From JAYPEY01 sp047618185 (GTDB lineage Bacteria; Verrucomicrobiota; Verrucomicrobiia; Limisphaerales; JAYPEY01), in assembly GCA_047618185.1 (NCBI GenBank), contig JBLHKZ010000021.1:1-36290 (forward strand): a stretch of DNA of 36,290 nucleotides, written 5' to 3'. This document shows positions 17,239 through 27,186 of the stretch, piece after piece. A program made the translations under genes and the position numbers. The notes beneath the pieces are model-generated. The model did no database searches. It had not been told where the DNA came from and saw nothing but the letters and a program-made list of their open reading frames with translations. Positions within the stretch are counted from its first letter, which is position 1; the number at the start of each line of letters is the position of its first letter.

Positions 17239-18960
17239 TCAGCCCTCCCCTTCTTCTTCATCGCTCACCGTGGCTCGAATCACCTCAGCCGGTGTCGTCA
17301 ACCCCGAGAGCACCTTGCGAGCGCCATCTTCGCGCAAGGATCGCATGCCCATTTCCAGCGCCCGCGCGCGCAGCACGGAACTGGGGACCTTGTCGTAGAT
17401 CAGCTTGCGGGCTTCATCATCCACGATAAAAATTTCAAAAACGCCAAAACGGCCGCGATACCCAGTGCGATTGCATTCATTGCAACCTTCGCCAATGCGG
17501 AAGTTGGTTTCCTCGGTGACGTTCGCCGGGTCAATACCGATTGCATGAAGCACGCCCGGATCGTATTCGGTCGGCATCGTGCATTTTTTGCAGATCGTAC
17601 GAACAAGCCGCTGAGCCATCAACGCGCGGGTGGACGAAGCCACCAGGAAGGGCTTCACGCCGATATCGATCAACCGGGCAACTGCGCCCGGGGCGTCATT
17701 CGTGTGCAACGTGGAGAAAACCAAGTGACCCGTGAGCGAGGCGTTAATTGCGATGGAAGCGGTTTCCAGGTCTCGAATCTCACCAAGCATGATCACATTG
17801 GGCGCCTGCCGCAGCATGGCGCGCAGGGCCGCAGCAAAGGTCAACCCGACCGAGGCGTGCGTTTGCACCTGATTGATTCCAGAAAGAACGTATTCCACCG
17901 GATCTTCCACCGTGATGATTTTTCGGTCAGGGCGATTGATATAGTTCAGACAGGAGTAAAGCGTCGTCGTTTTGCCCGAACCCGTGGGGCCCGTAACCAG
18001 GAGGATTCCGTCGGGCAGTCCAATCAACCGCTCAAAGGTCTGTTGATCGTCGGATAAAAATCCCAACTGGGCCAGTCCGAGCTTAAGACCGGTCTTGTCC
18101 AGAATACGCATGACGATGCTCTCGCCATGGTTCGTAGGCAGGCAGGAGACACGCAAATCGATCGATTTGCCGGCCACGGACATTTGAATACGTCCGTCCT
18201 GGGGGATTCGTTTTTCAGCGATGTCCATGGCGGCCTGAATTTTCAAGCGGCCCATGATCGCGCCCTGCAATTTCTTCGGCGGGCTCTTGACCTCCTGCAA
18301 TACACCGTCAATCCGATACCGAACTCGGAAACGACGCTCCATCGGTTCGAGGTGAATGTCCGACGCGCGCATCTTGAACGCCTCGATAATCAGGCTGTTC
18401 ACCAGCTTGATCAACGGCGCGTCGGCGTCCACATCGAGATCGTCGTCGCCGATCATCGCGCCTTCAATATCGGTCAGCGCTTCTTGAGTGACCGTGGCGA
18501 GCATGTCCTGAAACCCGTCTTTCTCCACCGTGCCGTAATACTGCTTAATCGCTCCCTGTATCGCCTCTTCGGTCGCCACCCGAATCTCCACGTCCTTCTT
18601 CAGCACGTGGAAAAGCCCATCAATGGTGTCCAGATCCGACGGATCGCTCAATGCGACAGTAATTGTTTCCGGAGTGTTGAAAACGGGCACGACATTGTAA
18701 CTTTTAACAACGTTGCGAGGGCAGGCCTGGATCACATCATCCGGAATGGTGTAATTGGCGAGATCGATGATCTCCGCGCCGAACGAAGCCGCCTTTGCCT
18801 GCATGACATTCTCCAGCGTGATGATCCCCTTCGTGACCAGCGTATCGATCACTCCCTCGCCTTTCTCTTCGGCCGCGGTTTGGGCTTCCACCAACTCCTC
18901 ATCGGAGATGACACCCATGTCGATGAGTTGGTCTACAAGATAGTCGTCGCTTAACGCCAC
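17239..18960 (-). CDS. pilB: PilB/GspE-like assembly ATPase (first gene of the operon)
   Basis: 573 residues. N-terminal MshEN-like region with QLIDMGVISDEELVEAQTAA; catalytic domain with DIHLEPMERRFRVRYRIDG, Walker A GPTGSGKT at 324-331, VEDPVEYVLSGINQVQ, Walker B VIMLGEIRD and His box LTGHLVFSTLHTNDAP. Zinc cysteines CKKC (457-460) and CNEC (493-496). The start is GTG at 18960, set by GGAGG 6 bases upstream. About 190 bases of non-coding DNA and a tRNA gene lie upstream, so the operon promoter should be here. Most likely the extension ATPase of the pilus; which of the two PilB-like proteins is the main motor cannot be told from sequence. Confidence 0.93.
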   Translation of the reverse strand: MALSDDYLVDQLIDMGVISDEELVEAQTAAEEKGEGVIDTLVTKGIITLENVMQAKAASFGAEIIDLANYTIPDDVIQACPRNVVKSYNVVPVFNTPETITVALSDPSDLDTIDGLFHVLKKDVEIRVATEEAIQGAIKQYYGTVEKDGFQDMLATVTQEALTDIEGAMIGDDDLDVDADAPLIKLVNSLIIEAFKMRASDIHLEPMERRFRVRYRIDGVLQEVKSPPKKLQGAIMGRLKIQAAMDIAEKRIPQDGRIQMSVAGKSIDLRVSCLPTNHGESIVMRILDKTGLKLGLAQLGFLSDDQQTFERLIGLPDGILLVTGPTGSGKTTTLYSCLNYINRPDRKIITVEDPVEYVLSGINQVQTHASVGLTFAAALRAMLRQAPNVIMLGEIRDLETASIAINASLTGHLVFSTLHTNDAPGAVARLIDIGVKPFLVASSTRALMAQRLVRTICKKCTMPTEYDPGVLHAIGIDPANVTEETNFRIGEGCNECNRTGYRGRFGVFEIFIVDDEARKLIYDKVPSSVLRARALEMGMRSLREDGARKVLSGLTTPAEVIRATVSDEEEGEG

Positions 18961-18966
18961 AGTAGG

Positions 18967-18971
18967 CCTCC
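18967..18971 (-). promoter_or_regulatory. Shine-Dalgarno GGAGG for the GTG-started pilB gene
   Basis: GGAGG ends 6 bases before the GTG at 18960 on the minus strand. It is one of the few clear ribosome binding sites in the window and decides this non-ATG start. Confidence 0.7.
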
Positions 18972-19041
18972 AAAATCAGGGGTTAACTCAAATGTGTACA
19001 CGTGGCAATAGACTGCAAGGGCGCCGCTTTGAACGCTTGCT

Positions 19042-19069
19042 AAAATATGGGAAAATATCGTCGCAGCAA
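19042..19069 (-). promoter_or_regulatory. possible sigma70-type promoter of the pil operon
   Basis: On the minus strand TTGCTG and TATTTT are spaced by 16 bases, in a locally AT-rich stretch with the direct repeat AAAATATgggAAAATAT (plus strand). It lies about 80 bases upstream of the first pilB start, in the only spacer that can hold the operon promoter. The match to consensus is moderate. Confidence 0.25.
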
Positions 19070-19152
19070 CTAAAAACTCAACTGGAAATCGAGAAGCGTG
19101 TCGCCCGGCGCGACAATCGCAAATAATTGGCAATCTCAACCAGGAAGCAATG

Positions 19153-19229
19153 TGGTACACCCATCAGGACTTGAACCTGAAACCTTCTGATTCGTAGTCA
19201 GACGCTCTATCCAATTGAGCTATGGGTGC
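19153..19229 (-). tRNA. tRNA-Arg (anticodon ACG)
   Basis: Cloverleaf reads on the minus strand: acceptor GCACCCA/TGGGTGT, D arm GCTC...GAGC, anticodon stem TCTGA/TCAGA with loop CTACGAA (anticodon ACG), T arm TCAGG-TTCAAGT-CCTGA, discriminator A and encoded CCA (19153-19155). ACG is read as inosine-CG and decodes CGU/CGC/CGA after deamination by TadA. Total 77 bases. Confidence 0.95.
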
Positions 19230-19436
19230 GTCAAAGGCCGCGCAACCTACAAACGTCCTTGGGCGACCGCAAGTCCATTCTTCAAAATCGTTTCAAGTGA
19301 TTATTCGAGCGCCCTCACCCGGCTGCGACGACAGATCCAAAGCAGATCGCTCTGCTTCGATCTTTCGGCATACCAACGCTTCAGAAATCTCATTGCGAAC
19401 ACCGGCGATCTGCCCTAATTTTCACGACTTCCGGGC

Positions 19437-19513
19437 GCGCGGGTAGCTCAATTGGATAGAGCAACGGCCTCCGAAGCCGTAGGTTGAAGGTTCGATTCCT
19501 TTCTCGCGTACCA
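19437..19513 (+). tRNA. tRNA-Arg (anticodon CCG)
   Basis: Acceptor GCGCGGG/CTCGCGT (two G-U pairs), D arm GCTC...GAGC, anticodon stem ACGGC/GCCGT with loop CTCCGAA (anticodon CCG, decodes CGG), T arm GAAGG-TTCGATT-CCTTT, discriminator A and encoded CCA at 19511-19513. Divergent from the tRNA-Arg(ACG) gene 207 bases away. Confidence 0.95.
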
Positions 19514-19728
19514 TTTTCCAGATTTCTTGCGCTCCGCACTGATTTAATTCCCCTACGGTTTGGCCTCGAATTCATCTAGGCACGCCATCGAAGTCACAAA
19601 TTCTGCCACTATTTTTTCTCTTTACACCCCTCTTAAATGGCGTTCTTGTTCTGGGTTCGTTTTAGAGCCGAAATGGGTGATATTCTTGAATTAACTCGAA
19701 GAGCCTCCACTTCAACTGACCAAAGCAA

Positions 19729-20184
19729 ATGCAAAATAGGCCATTCATTCCCGGCGAGGAAAGAACTCATGATGTGGACGACATGGAGCTGCCACAATCG
19801 CCGAAGAAGATTCTCGTTCTCGACGACGACCCGAATTTGACGGAGGTCTTGCGCGTTTTCCTCGAGCTCGAAGGTTATCAAGTTGCGGTCGTTCACAACG
19901 GCGTCGAAGGCGTCAAAATGGTCATGGGTGAGTCGTTCGACCTGATCCTGTGCGACATGGTCATGCCAAACATGCGGGGCGATATGTTCTACAAAGCCGT
20001 CGAACGCACGAAGCCGCGCCTCTGCAAACGCTTTGTTTTCATGACCGGCCACCAGACGGACAAGGAAGTGAATGACTTCATCCGCGGCATTAGGGGGCTG
20101 GTGCTTTGGAAGCCCTTTGAGATGCACCAACTCACTGAAGCAATCGGACTCATTCTCAAGAAAATCGAGACCGGCAAAGCCTGA
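19729..20184 (+). CDS. stand-alone response-regulator receiver protein (CheY-like)
   Basis: 151 residues with a single REC domain and no output domain. Acidic pocket DDD at 32-34, phosphoacceptor Asp76 in DLILCDMVMPN, switch Thr106 in FVFMTG, and Lys128 in WKPF, so all key residues are present. The first 18 residues are not conserved; ATG 19783 (MELPQSPKKILVLDDD) is an equally good start and neither has a Shine-Dalgarno. No histidine kinase lies nearby. Because it is near the pil operon, a role in motility signalling is possible but not shown. Confidence 0.88.
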   Translation: MQNRPFIPGEERTHDVDDMELPQSPKKILVLDDDPNLTEVLRVFLELEGYQVAVVHNGVEGVKMVMGESFDLILCDMVMPNMRGDMFYKAVERTKPRLCKRFVFMTGHQTDKEVNDFIRGIRGLVLWKPFEMHQLTEAIGLILKKIETGKA

Positions 20185-20210
20185 ACGAAGCCTTTTCCAA
20201 TATTTCGCAA

Positions 20211-20242
20211 AAAAAGGCCACTCATTGCTGAGCGGCCTTTTT
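20211..20242. terminator. bidirectional rho-independent terminator
   Basis: A-tract AAAAA, stem GGCC-a-CTCA, loop TTGC, stem TGAG-c-GGCC, then TTTTT. One A/C mismatch inside the stem. It sits between the convergent receiver gene (ends 20184) and transketolase gene (ends 20270) and has a U-tract in both directions. Confidence 0.85.
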
Positions 20243-20269
20243 GCATTAAAAACGTGCGTTTGCTGCGAT

Positions 20270-22540
20270 CTATCCAGCCAGCAATTTAACCTGGCTGGCA
20301 ATGTTATCGGCAGTAATGCCGAAATGCTCCCAAACCAGATGGAAGTGCTCTGACGGCGCGACCGCCGGGTTGCAGATGCCCACATGGCTGATCGGAACAT
20401 GGCTGTCGTAAAGCCGGGTCGCCGCGTAAGCCGCAAATCCTCGAACGCCGGAATTGCGATCGCCAATCAGACCATCTTCAACCGTGACCACGCCGCCCGG
20501 ATATTTCTTGCCCAGGCCATCGAAGAAGTCGTCCGCCACCGGAAAACCGTTCACGATGTAAACATCAGCCGCCGTTCCTTCGGGCTGCAACTTGTCCGCC
20601 GCCTCAATCGCCAAGTAGGACGGGGCGCCAACGCTGACGATCGCAGCCTTCGCTCCATCATTCGCGCGGACCTGCGTGACCGATTCAAAATCGTCGGCCG
20701 CTTTAAACAACGGCTCATCCGTGCCCTGTTTGGTCAGAATCGGCAGATTGTCTCGCGGAATGGCGACGATATGCGCGCCATATCCTGCGGCGGCGTCTTT
20801 CACGGCGATAAACGCGGCACGAGCGTCGGCCGGAGCGTAAAATCGACGCATGAAGGACATATACCCCAGTCCCAAGGGAAGCCAATCAAGACTCCAGCCG
20901 GAAAAATGGTCGCGGCCGGTGCAGGCGCCGACGTGCGAGAGGTGCATGATCACATTCAGCCCCTCATTGACGCCGTTCAGATTGCGTTGATAACGCCAAA
21001 GTTCGAATCCCTCGCGGGCGATGCCTTCGAAAAACGCCGAAAACGTCGCAACCACATTAACCTGGGGCTTGCGGCTGCTGCACGCCAACCCGTTGGTCAT
21101 CAACGTCGCAACCTGCTCCTGAATGCTGACTTCAAATTTGTGATCATCCGCGATCAATGCCTTGGCCTTGGCAAACTTGGTCGAAGGATCCAGGTCGCAG
21201 GAAACAGTGAAAAACGCCTCGGGATACTTTTTCGCGACCGCGACATAGCCTGCTTCCGATCCAGCGCGCGGCGAAACCGACTTGCCGGGCTCGGGCAGTT
21301 TCACGTCGGCAACATCATCCGCGGTCAACACCAGGTTCGCGGTCCCCCGCGCCGGACGCGCCTCGGTGACGACTACCCGCTGGTCGGCCGCCTTCAAGGC
21401 ATCAAGCGCGGCTTGCTCGCCGTCGGTCAGCTGCAACATCGGATTGGCCAATGCCGCCTCATGATCACGGCCAAGCATACTGCCATCGTGATGCCCCTGT
21501 CCGCCCGGCAGTTCGTTCACCAGAAAGACGCATTCCAGCATCGACGGAACGTCGCGGTAGCTCATCAGCGACCCGGGGATCCAAATCTCCGTGTCCGTCG
21601 AAACGTCGTTCTTGGCCGAAAACGCCTCAACTTCGGCCTGAATTCCCATCATTTCGCCCAAGGTGTTGATCGTCACCTTCTCCTCGGCGCTGGACTTCAG
21701 TCCGACAGGATAGATGAGCGAGGGTTGGCCGGCCTTCGCGAGATCCGAAGCCTCTTTGTAGGCGGAAAACAAATTCTTGGGGCAGCAAAGCGCGGGCGTT
21801 TCAATAATCTTGATGCCCAGGCTTTCAATAATGGGTCGAGGATCGAGCGCCATGATTTTCTCGGTCGTTCCCGAAAGCTGAATGCCGTTGCGATGCATGA
21901 CGAAAACGATCGGCGCGTCGTGCAATCCCGCATCAACAAATCCGTTCAACGCCTGCCCTGAAATCCAGCCCGCATCCCCGCAGTGCACTACCACCAACGC
22001 CTCGTCGCCATGATGGGCCTTCGCGCCGAGCGCCTGCCCCAGAGCCGTCGGAATCATCACGCCCAATCGACCGCCGTTGAGCTCCGTCCCGCCCGGCACC
22101 CAGGAAACATGTCCCGCGATATCGAGGCTCCGGCGGAAGGCATTGATCACGCGGTCCGGCTCCAGGAATCCCAACGCGGCGAGCGAGCTGTAATACCCGA
22201 TGCTCGTGTGCGCGTGCTCGATGGTGTAGTGCTTCGCCTCGTAGTCGACAATGCCGAGGGTCGCGGTCAACGCGGGGATCAGATCCAATCCACCGCCCAA
22301 ATGGTCGAGGTCGCCTGCTTTCTGCGCCAGGTTGATCAACGATTCGATCGCGATCCTGGCGGCGACCTTTTCGATCGCGCGCTGCTGGTTGGCCTGCTCG
22401 TCCGACAAGGAAGCCGCGCTCAGATCGAGCCGCCATGGGAGCGTTTTCGATTCAAATCTGTCCTGACAATAAATCGTGTCCGCGAGAAGCGCCTGATTAC
22501 GCTCCGCCTGTAGTTTTTCCTGAATTTTCAGTGTGTTCAT
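20270..22540 (-). CDS. divergent transketolase-type thiamine diphosphate enzyme
   Basis: 756 residues against about 660 for typical transketolase. The N-terminal ThDP-binding domain has HAHTSIGYYSSLAALGFL, GGTELNGGRLGVMIPTALGQALGAK and the ThDP/metal motif CGDAGWISGQALNGFVDAG...VFVMHRNG, where the standard GDG reads GDA (residues 188-190). The middle domain carries the acidic motif in SIQEQVATLMTNGLAC, and FSGWSLDW and VGACTGRDHFSG sit where transketolases have the donor-site loop. The C-terminal domain is VSVGAPSYLAIEAADKL ... GVVTVEDGLIGDRNSGVRGFAA. Likely a pentose-phosphate or related ketol-transfer enzyme in the cytoplasm, but substrate is uncertain. Monocistronic, ended by the hairpin at 20211-20242. 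The 525-residue plus-strand ORF opposite is a shadow. Confidence 0.82.
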   Translation of the reverse strand: MNTLKIQEKLQAERNQALLADTIYCQDRFESKTLPWRLDLSAASLSDEQANQQRAIEKVAARIAIESLINLAQKAGDLDHLGGGLDLIPALTATLGIVDYEAKHYTIEHAHTSIGYYSSLAALGFLEPDRVINAFRRSLDIAGHVSWVPGGTELNGGRLGVMIPTALGQALGAKAHHGDEALVVVHCGDAGWISGQALNGFVDAGLHDAPIVFVMHRNGIQLSGTTEKIMALDPRPIIESLGIKIIETPALCCPKNLFSAYKEASDLAKAGQPSLIYPVGLKSSAEEKVTINTLGEMMGIQAEVEAFSAKNDVSTDTEIWIPGSLMSYRDVPSMLECVFLVNELPGGQGHHDGSMLGRDHEAALANPMLQLTDGEQAALDALKAADQRVVVTEARPARGTANLVLTADDVADVKLPEPGKSVSPRAGSEAGYVAVAKKYPEAFFTVSCDLDPSTKFAKAKALIADDHKFEVSIQEQVATLMTNGLACSSRKPQVNVVATFSAFFEGIAREGFELWRYQRNLNGVNEGLNVIMHLSHVGACTGRDHFSGWSLDWLPLGLGYMSFMRRFYAPADARAAFIAVKDAAAGYGAHIVAIPRDNLPILTKQGTDEPLFKAADDFESVTQVRANDGAKAAIVSVGAPSYLAIEAADKLQPEGTAADVYIVNGFPVADDFFDGLGKKYPGGVVTVEDGLIGDRNSGVRGFAAYAATRLYDSHVPISHVGICNPAVAPSEHFHLVWEHFGITADNIASQVKLLAG

Positions 22541-22640
22541 AAATTAGGTTGGTGGAGGAGTCCAATCCGCTCACGACACAAATCGATTGCGGGGTCATAA
22601 ATCCTGAAGCGTGCGGAAAGATACGCCGTTCCAGAAGCGT

Positions 22641-22686
22641 CTCCGTCGGATATTCCAGTTAAACGGCGACTCATCCGCCGACGGAG
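22641..22686. repeat. inverted repeat in the transketolase leader
   Basis: Arms CTCCGTCGG (22641-22649) and CCGACGGAG (22678-22686) are exact complements, separated by 28 bases. No U-tract follows. It lies between the small lipoprotein gene and the transketolase gene, both on the minus strand, and may be a mRNA stem or a weak terminator. Confidence 0.35.
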
Positions 22687-22755
22687 GGGCGTAGATTAGG
22701 CGAGAAACCCTCGGATTCAAGCACTAACTGGGGGGATGGAATGGCAGGTGAATCC

Positions 22756-22884
22756 CTAAATCGCCGGGGCGCGATTGACCGATTTCCAGCCCTTGCCCGG
22801 GATGAATTCACGATCATAACGCTTCGATTTACAACCGGCTCCGAGAATGAGGGCCACAACGGCTAGAAGAACAACTTTGCGCAT
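22756..22884 (-). CDS. small lipoprotein (42 aa)
   Basis: A short reading frame starting MRKVVLLAVVALILGAGC: basic n-region, hydrophobic core and lipobox LGAGC with Cys18 as the lipidation site. The mature part is only 25 residues (KSKRYDREFIPGKGWKSVNRAPAI), basic and Trp-containing. The signal peptide and lipobox make it very likely a real gene. A GAGG lies immediately before the ATG, too close to be an ideal ribosome binding site. Divergent from yqgE (66 bases between starts). No function is recognised; entericidin-like or other small outer-membrane lipoproteins are comparable in size. Confidence 0.75.
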   Translation of the reverse strand: MRKVVLLAVVALILGAGCKSKRYDREFIPGKGWKSVNRAPAI

Positions 22885-22950
22885 CCTCGGAAGCTAAACA
22901 AGATTGTCAGCTTGGCAAGCCTGGTTAACATTGTCCGGGAAATTTACACA

Positions 22951-23511
22951 ATGCCAGGCGAGCCCACATATCTCAAAGGTCAGCTGCTGCTCGACGGCGG
23001 CAACCTGAGCGGATCGTTCTTCAACCGCGCCGTCGTCCTGATCTGCAACCACGATGCGGACGGCGCCTTTGGACTGACCCTCAATCACGCAGTCGGCGAT
23101 TTGGTCGACGATGTGCTGGATGCCGATTTACCCGCGCTGATTAAGGAATTGCCCGTATTTCTCGGCGGGCCCGTGCAGCCCGGAGCCCTCAGTTTCCTCC
23201 ATGCCGACGATTTCCTCCCCGACGCCAACGTCATGCCCGGCCTCAATCTGGAACACTCCCTCGACACCCTGATGGAACTCGGAGACTCCTGGTCCAAGAC
23301 CCAACAAATCAAAATCTTCGCCGGTTATGCCGGCTGGAGCCCCGGACAGCTGGAGGGGGAGATGGACCGCGAATCCTGGCTGACCCTCCCCGCCACCGTC
23401 GATCTGGTCTTCAACACCAAACCGGAAGCCCTCTGGAAAACGATCATCTCCTCCATGGGCCCGGAATACCGTCTCATGGCCGACTCGCCCGACGATCTCT
23501 CAAGGAATTGA
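22951..23511 (+). CDS. yqgE: YqgE/AlgH family protein (UPF0301)
   Basis: 186 residues, the normal length for the family. Signature segments: YLKGQLLLDGGNLSGSFFNRAVVLICNHDADGAFGLTLNHAVG near the start, PVFLGGPVQPGALSFLH, and QIKIFAGYAGWSPGQLEGEMDRESWL. ATG 22951 (MPGEPTYL) is preferred over the upstream TTG at 22912, which adds 13 unconserved residues. The family is widespread but its biochemical role is not settled. It ends 4 bases before the stop of the convergent helicase fragment. Confidence 0.92.
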   Translation: MPGEPTYLKGQLLLDGGNLSGSFFNRAVVLICNHDADGAFGLTLNHAVGDLVDDVLDADLPALIKELPVFLGGPVQPGALSFLHADDFLPDANVMPGLNLEHSLDTLMELGDSWSKTQQIKIFAGYAGWSPGQLEGEMDRESWLTLPATVDLVFNTKPEALWKTIISSMGPEYRLMADSPDDLSRN

Positions 23512-23515
23512 GTGG

Positions 23516-25084
23516 TCAGGTTGAAGTCGAGAGTTCAGCGGCGTCTCCATTGTTCGCCTCACCGATGCCCAATCCGGCAGCCAACTCCGCCAGGGCCTCT
23601 CGCGCCTCGTCCAGATCGATCTGATCGGCCGCGCGCGCGGCGACCAGCAGCTCCTCGGAAAGCAACCCGTCGTATTTCTCTTGGGTCTTGACCGGCAAAC
23701 GAGCAGCCAGTTCCTCGGCGGAAAACTCCTTCTCAAGAAGAGGTTTCAGTTCGGACAAATCCTTGGTCTTGATACGCACTGAAAGCGCGTCGCCCGTCAC
23801 CGAAAAGCCGCACGCCGCGGCCATCATTTGCAGCGTTGTCAGGCAGCGCGTGCCCCGCCAGGGAAACCAGACCAGTTCCGTCCCCGCCTGCAATATCCCA
23901 TCTTCCAGCAATCCGCTCTCCCGAGCAAAGGTCCGCGCCGCTCGCAGCAAGGTCCGCCCGGCGTCGTCCAAAAACGCAGGTTTGTCGTCCTCCTCAAGGA
24001 CCGTTTTCATCTCGCGAATCACTCTCGAATGCACTTCAGCGCCGCGACCGCGAAATGCCGGAGCCCCGCCCCCTCCCTGTCCGGGCGCGACGTAGACCCG
24101 CTTCGACGATTCGACGATTTCCTCGACCCGCCAACTTCGTCCTCCCAAAGTCAGACATTCCCCGACGGCCGGAATCGCCGACGACGGCAGTTGTCCCAGA
24201 TCCTCGCCGCGATGCCGCAGCGTCAGTTCCTCGGAGCCCATGAACGCCGCATAAAAATCGACTTCCGCAGCCAGACGTTCACCCTCCAGGTTCAGGATCA
24301 AATCGCCCTGCGGCATCTGCTCGACAATCTCGCTTTCGCCCAGCGCCCTTAGAGTCGCCGCGAACATGGCCTGGTCGATGTTTCGAAACGCGCCCTTGAC
24401 GCAGAGTGTCTCAAACAGGGCCTCCGCGCTCACCCCGCCCGACTGCTTCAGGCAACTCATCAACTGCTGAATCATCGTGCTCAGATGCAGTTGACGATTA
24501 TCGAACGGCTCTACCCATTTTTGAATCATCAACCGCGTCAACGCGACGCTCCGCAGAACGCTGGGATAGAGCAGGCTCATCAGGCCTCCCCGCGTCGTGG
24601 GCGGCTTCTCCAACGTGTAAACACGCATGATCGCAGGGACGCCCGCGCGCCGTCCGGACCGCCCGAGTCGCTGCACCATGGAGGCGACTGTCCACGGCGG
24701 ATTGATCTGCCCGACCGCGCGCACGGAGCCAATGTCGATGCCCATCTCCAGGGTGCTCGTGCAAAAGGCCGTCGTCGGTTGGCCGGACTTAAGCCGCGCC
24801 TCGGTCGACTCCCGCAGGGAACGCGAAAGTGAACCGTGATGAATGACAAAAGGATGATCGCTCCGCCCCTGGCTGTCGGCCCGCTTTGAAATGCGTTCCA
24901 ACAGCGATTCCAGCAAAGCCTTCGAATCGCCAAAAATCAGATTGGTTTCCGTGCTGAACACCTTCTCCAAATCAACGGACAACACGTCCCTAACGTCCTG
25001 GCGCTCGTCCTCGCCAACTTCTCCACAAATCTCGCCAAAGGCCGCCTTCCAATCGAAAGCAACATCCCGAAATCCAGGCGCCAA
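23516..25084 (-). CDS. 5'-truncated Lhr-like DEAD/DEAH helicase (C-terminal half only)
   Basis: 522 residues that begin between the two RecA domains of a superfamily 2 helicase. Present: motif IV-like NLIFGDSKALLESLLERI, then VIHHGSLSRSLRESTEARLKSG, motif V FCTSTLEMGIDIGSVRAVGQINPP, and motif VI VQRLGRSGRRAG, followed by a winged-helix-like and long C-terminal region as in Lhr-type helicases. Absent: Q motif, Walker A and DEAD/DEAH box, which should lie in about 300-400 residues upstream. In this frame an in-frame TGA is met at 25118-25120 and a GA-rich repeat follows; other frames upstream show no helicase motifs, so it is not a simple frameshift. The listed start is a TTG with no Shine-Dalgarno. 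Most likely a gene remnant that cannot hydrolyse ATP alone. Confidence 0.75.
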   Translation of the reverse strand: MAPGFRDVAFDWKAAFGEICGEVGEDERQDVRDVLSVDLEKVFSTETNLIFGDSKALLESLLERISKRADSQGRSDHPFVIHHGSLSRSLRESTEARLKSGQPTTAFCTSTLEMGIDIGSVRAVGQINPPWTVASMVQRLGRSGRRAGVPAIMRVYTLEKPPTTRGGLMSLLYPSVLRSVALTRLMIQKWVEPFDNRQLHLSTMIQQLMSCLKQSGGVSAEALFETLCVKGAFRNIDQAMFAATLRALGESEIVEQMPQGDLILNLEGERLAAEVDFYAAFMGSEELTLRHRGEDLGQLPSSAIPAVGECLTLGGRSWRVEEIVESSKRVYVAPGQGGGGAPAFRGRGAEVHSRVIREMKTVLEEDDKPAFLDDAGRTLLRAARTFARESGLLEDGILQAGTELVWFPWRGTRCLTTLQMMAAACGFSVTGDALSVRIKTKDLSELKPLLEKEFSAEELAARLPVKTQEKYDGLLSEELLVAARAADQIDLDEAREALAELAAGLGIGEANNGDAAELSTST

Positions 25085-25110
25085 TTCCGCCGCGACTCTC
25101 TCGCACGGTC

Positions 25111-25216
25111 GCCCTCCTCATCGTCCTTCCTCGCCCTCCTCATCGCCCTCGCCCTCGCTCTCGTCCTCGTAATCGCAGATTCCGTGCGAACCCGCGGATT
25201 CACGAGGACGAGGGCG
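25111..25216. repeat. GA-rich low-complexity repeat with inverted arms
   Basis: On the minus strand the stretch is made of GAGGGCGAG/GATGAGGAG/GAGGACGAG-type units. Its right part forms an inverted repeat: CGTCCTCGT-a-ATC style left arm at 25162-25174 and GATTCACGAGGACG at 25197-25210, around a 22-base loop. It lies exactly where the helicase frame breaks off and between that gene and the kinase gene. Confidence 0.6.
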
Positions 25217-25308
25217 TGGGCGAACCAAGACAACCTGTCTCCTCGACTTGTATGTCTTGAACCAGCCTGCTGGCGTGTTAAACAATCACGCGGCGGCAAG
25301 CCCTGTAA

Positions 25309-27186
<1,878 letters not shown>

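Noticed and set aside
20384..21961. 525-codon plus-strand reading frame
   Set aside because: Antisense shadow of the transketolase gene; no domain or start signal.
24937..25299. Minus-strand frame that could restore the helicase N-terminus by frameshift
   Set aside because: It has no Walker A, Q motif or DEAD box and is built mainly from the GA-rich repeat.
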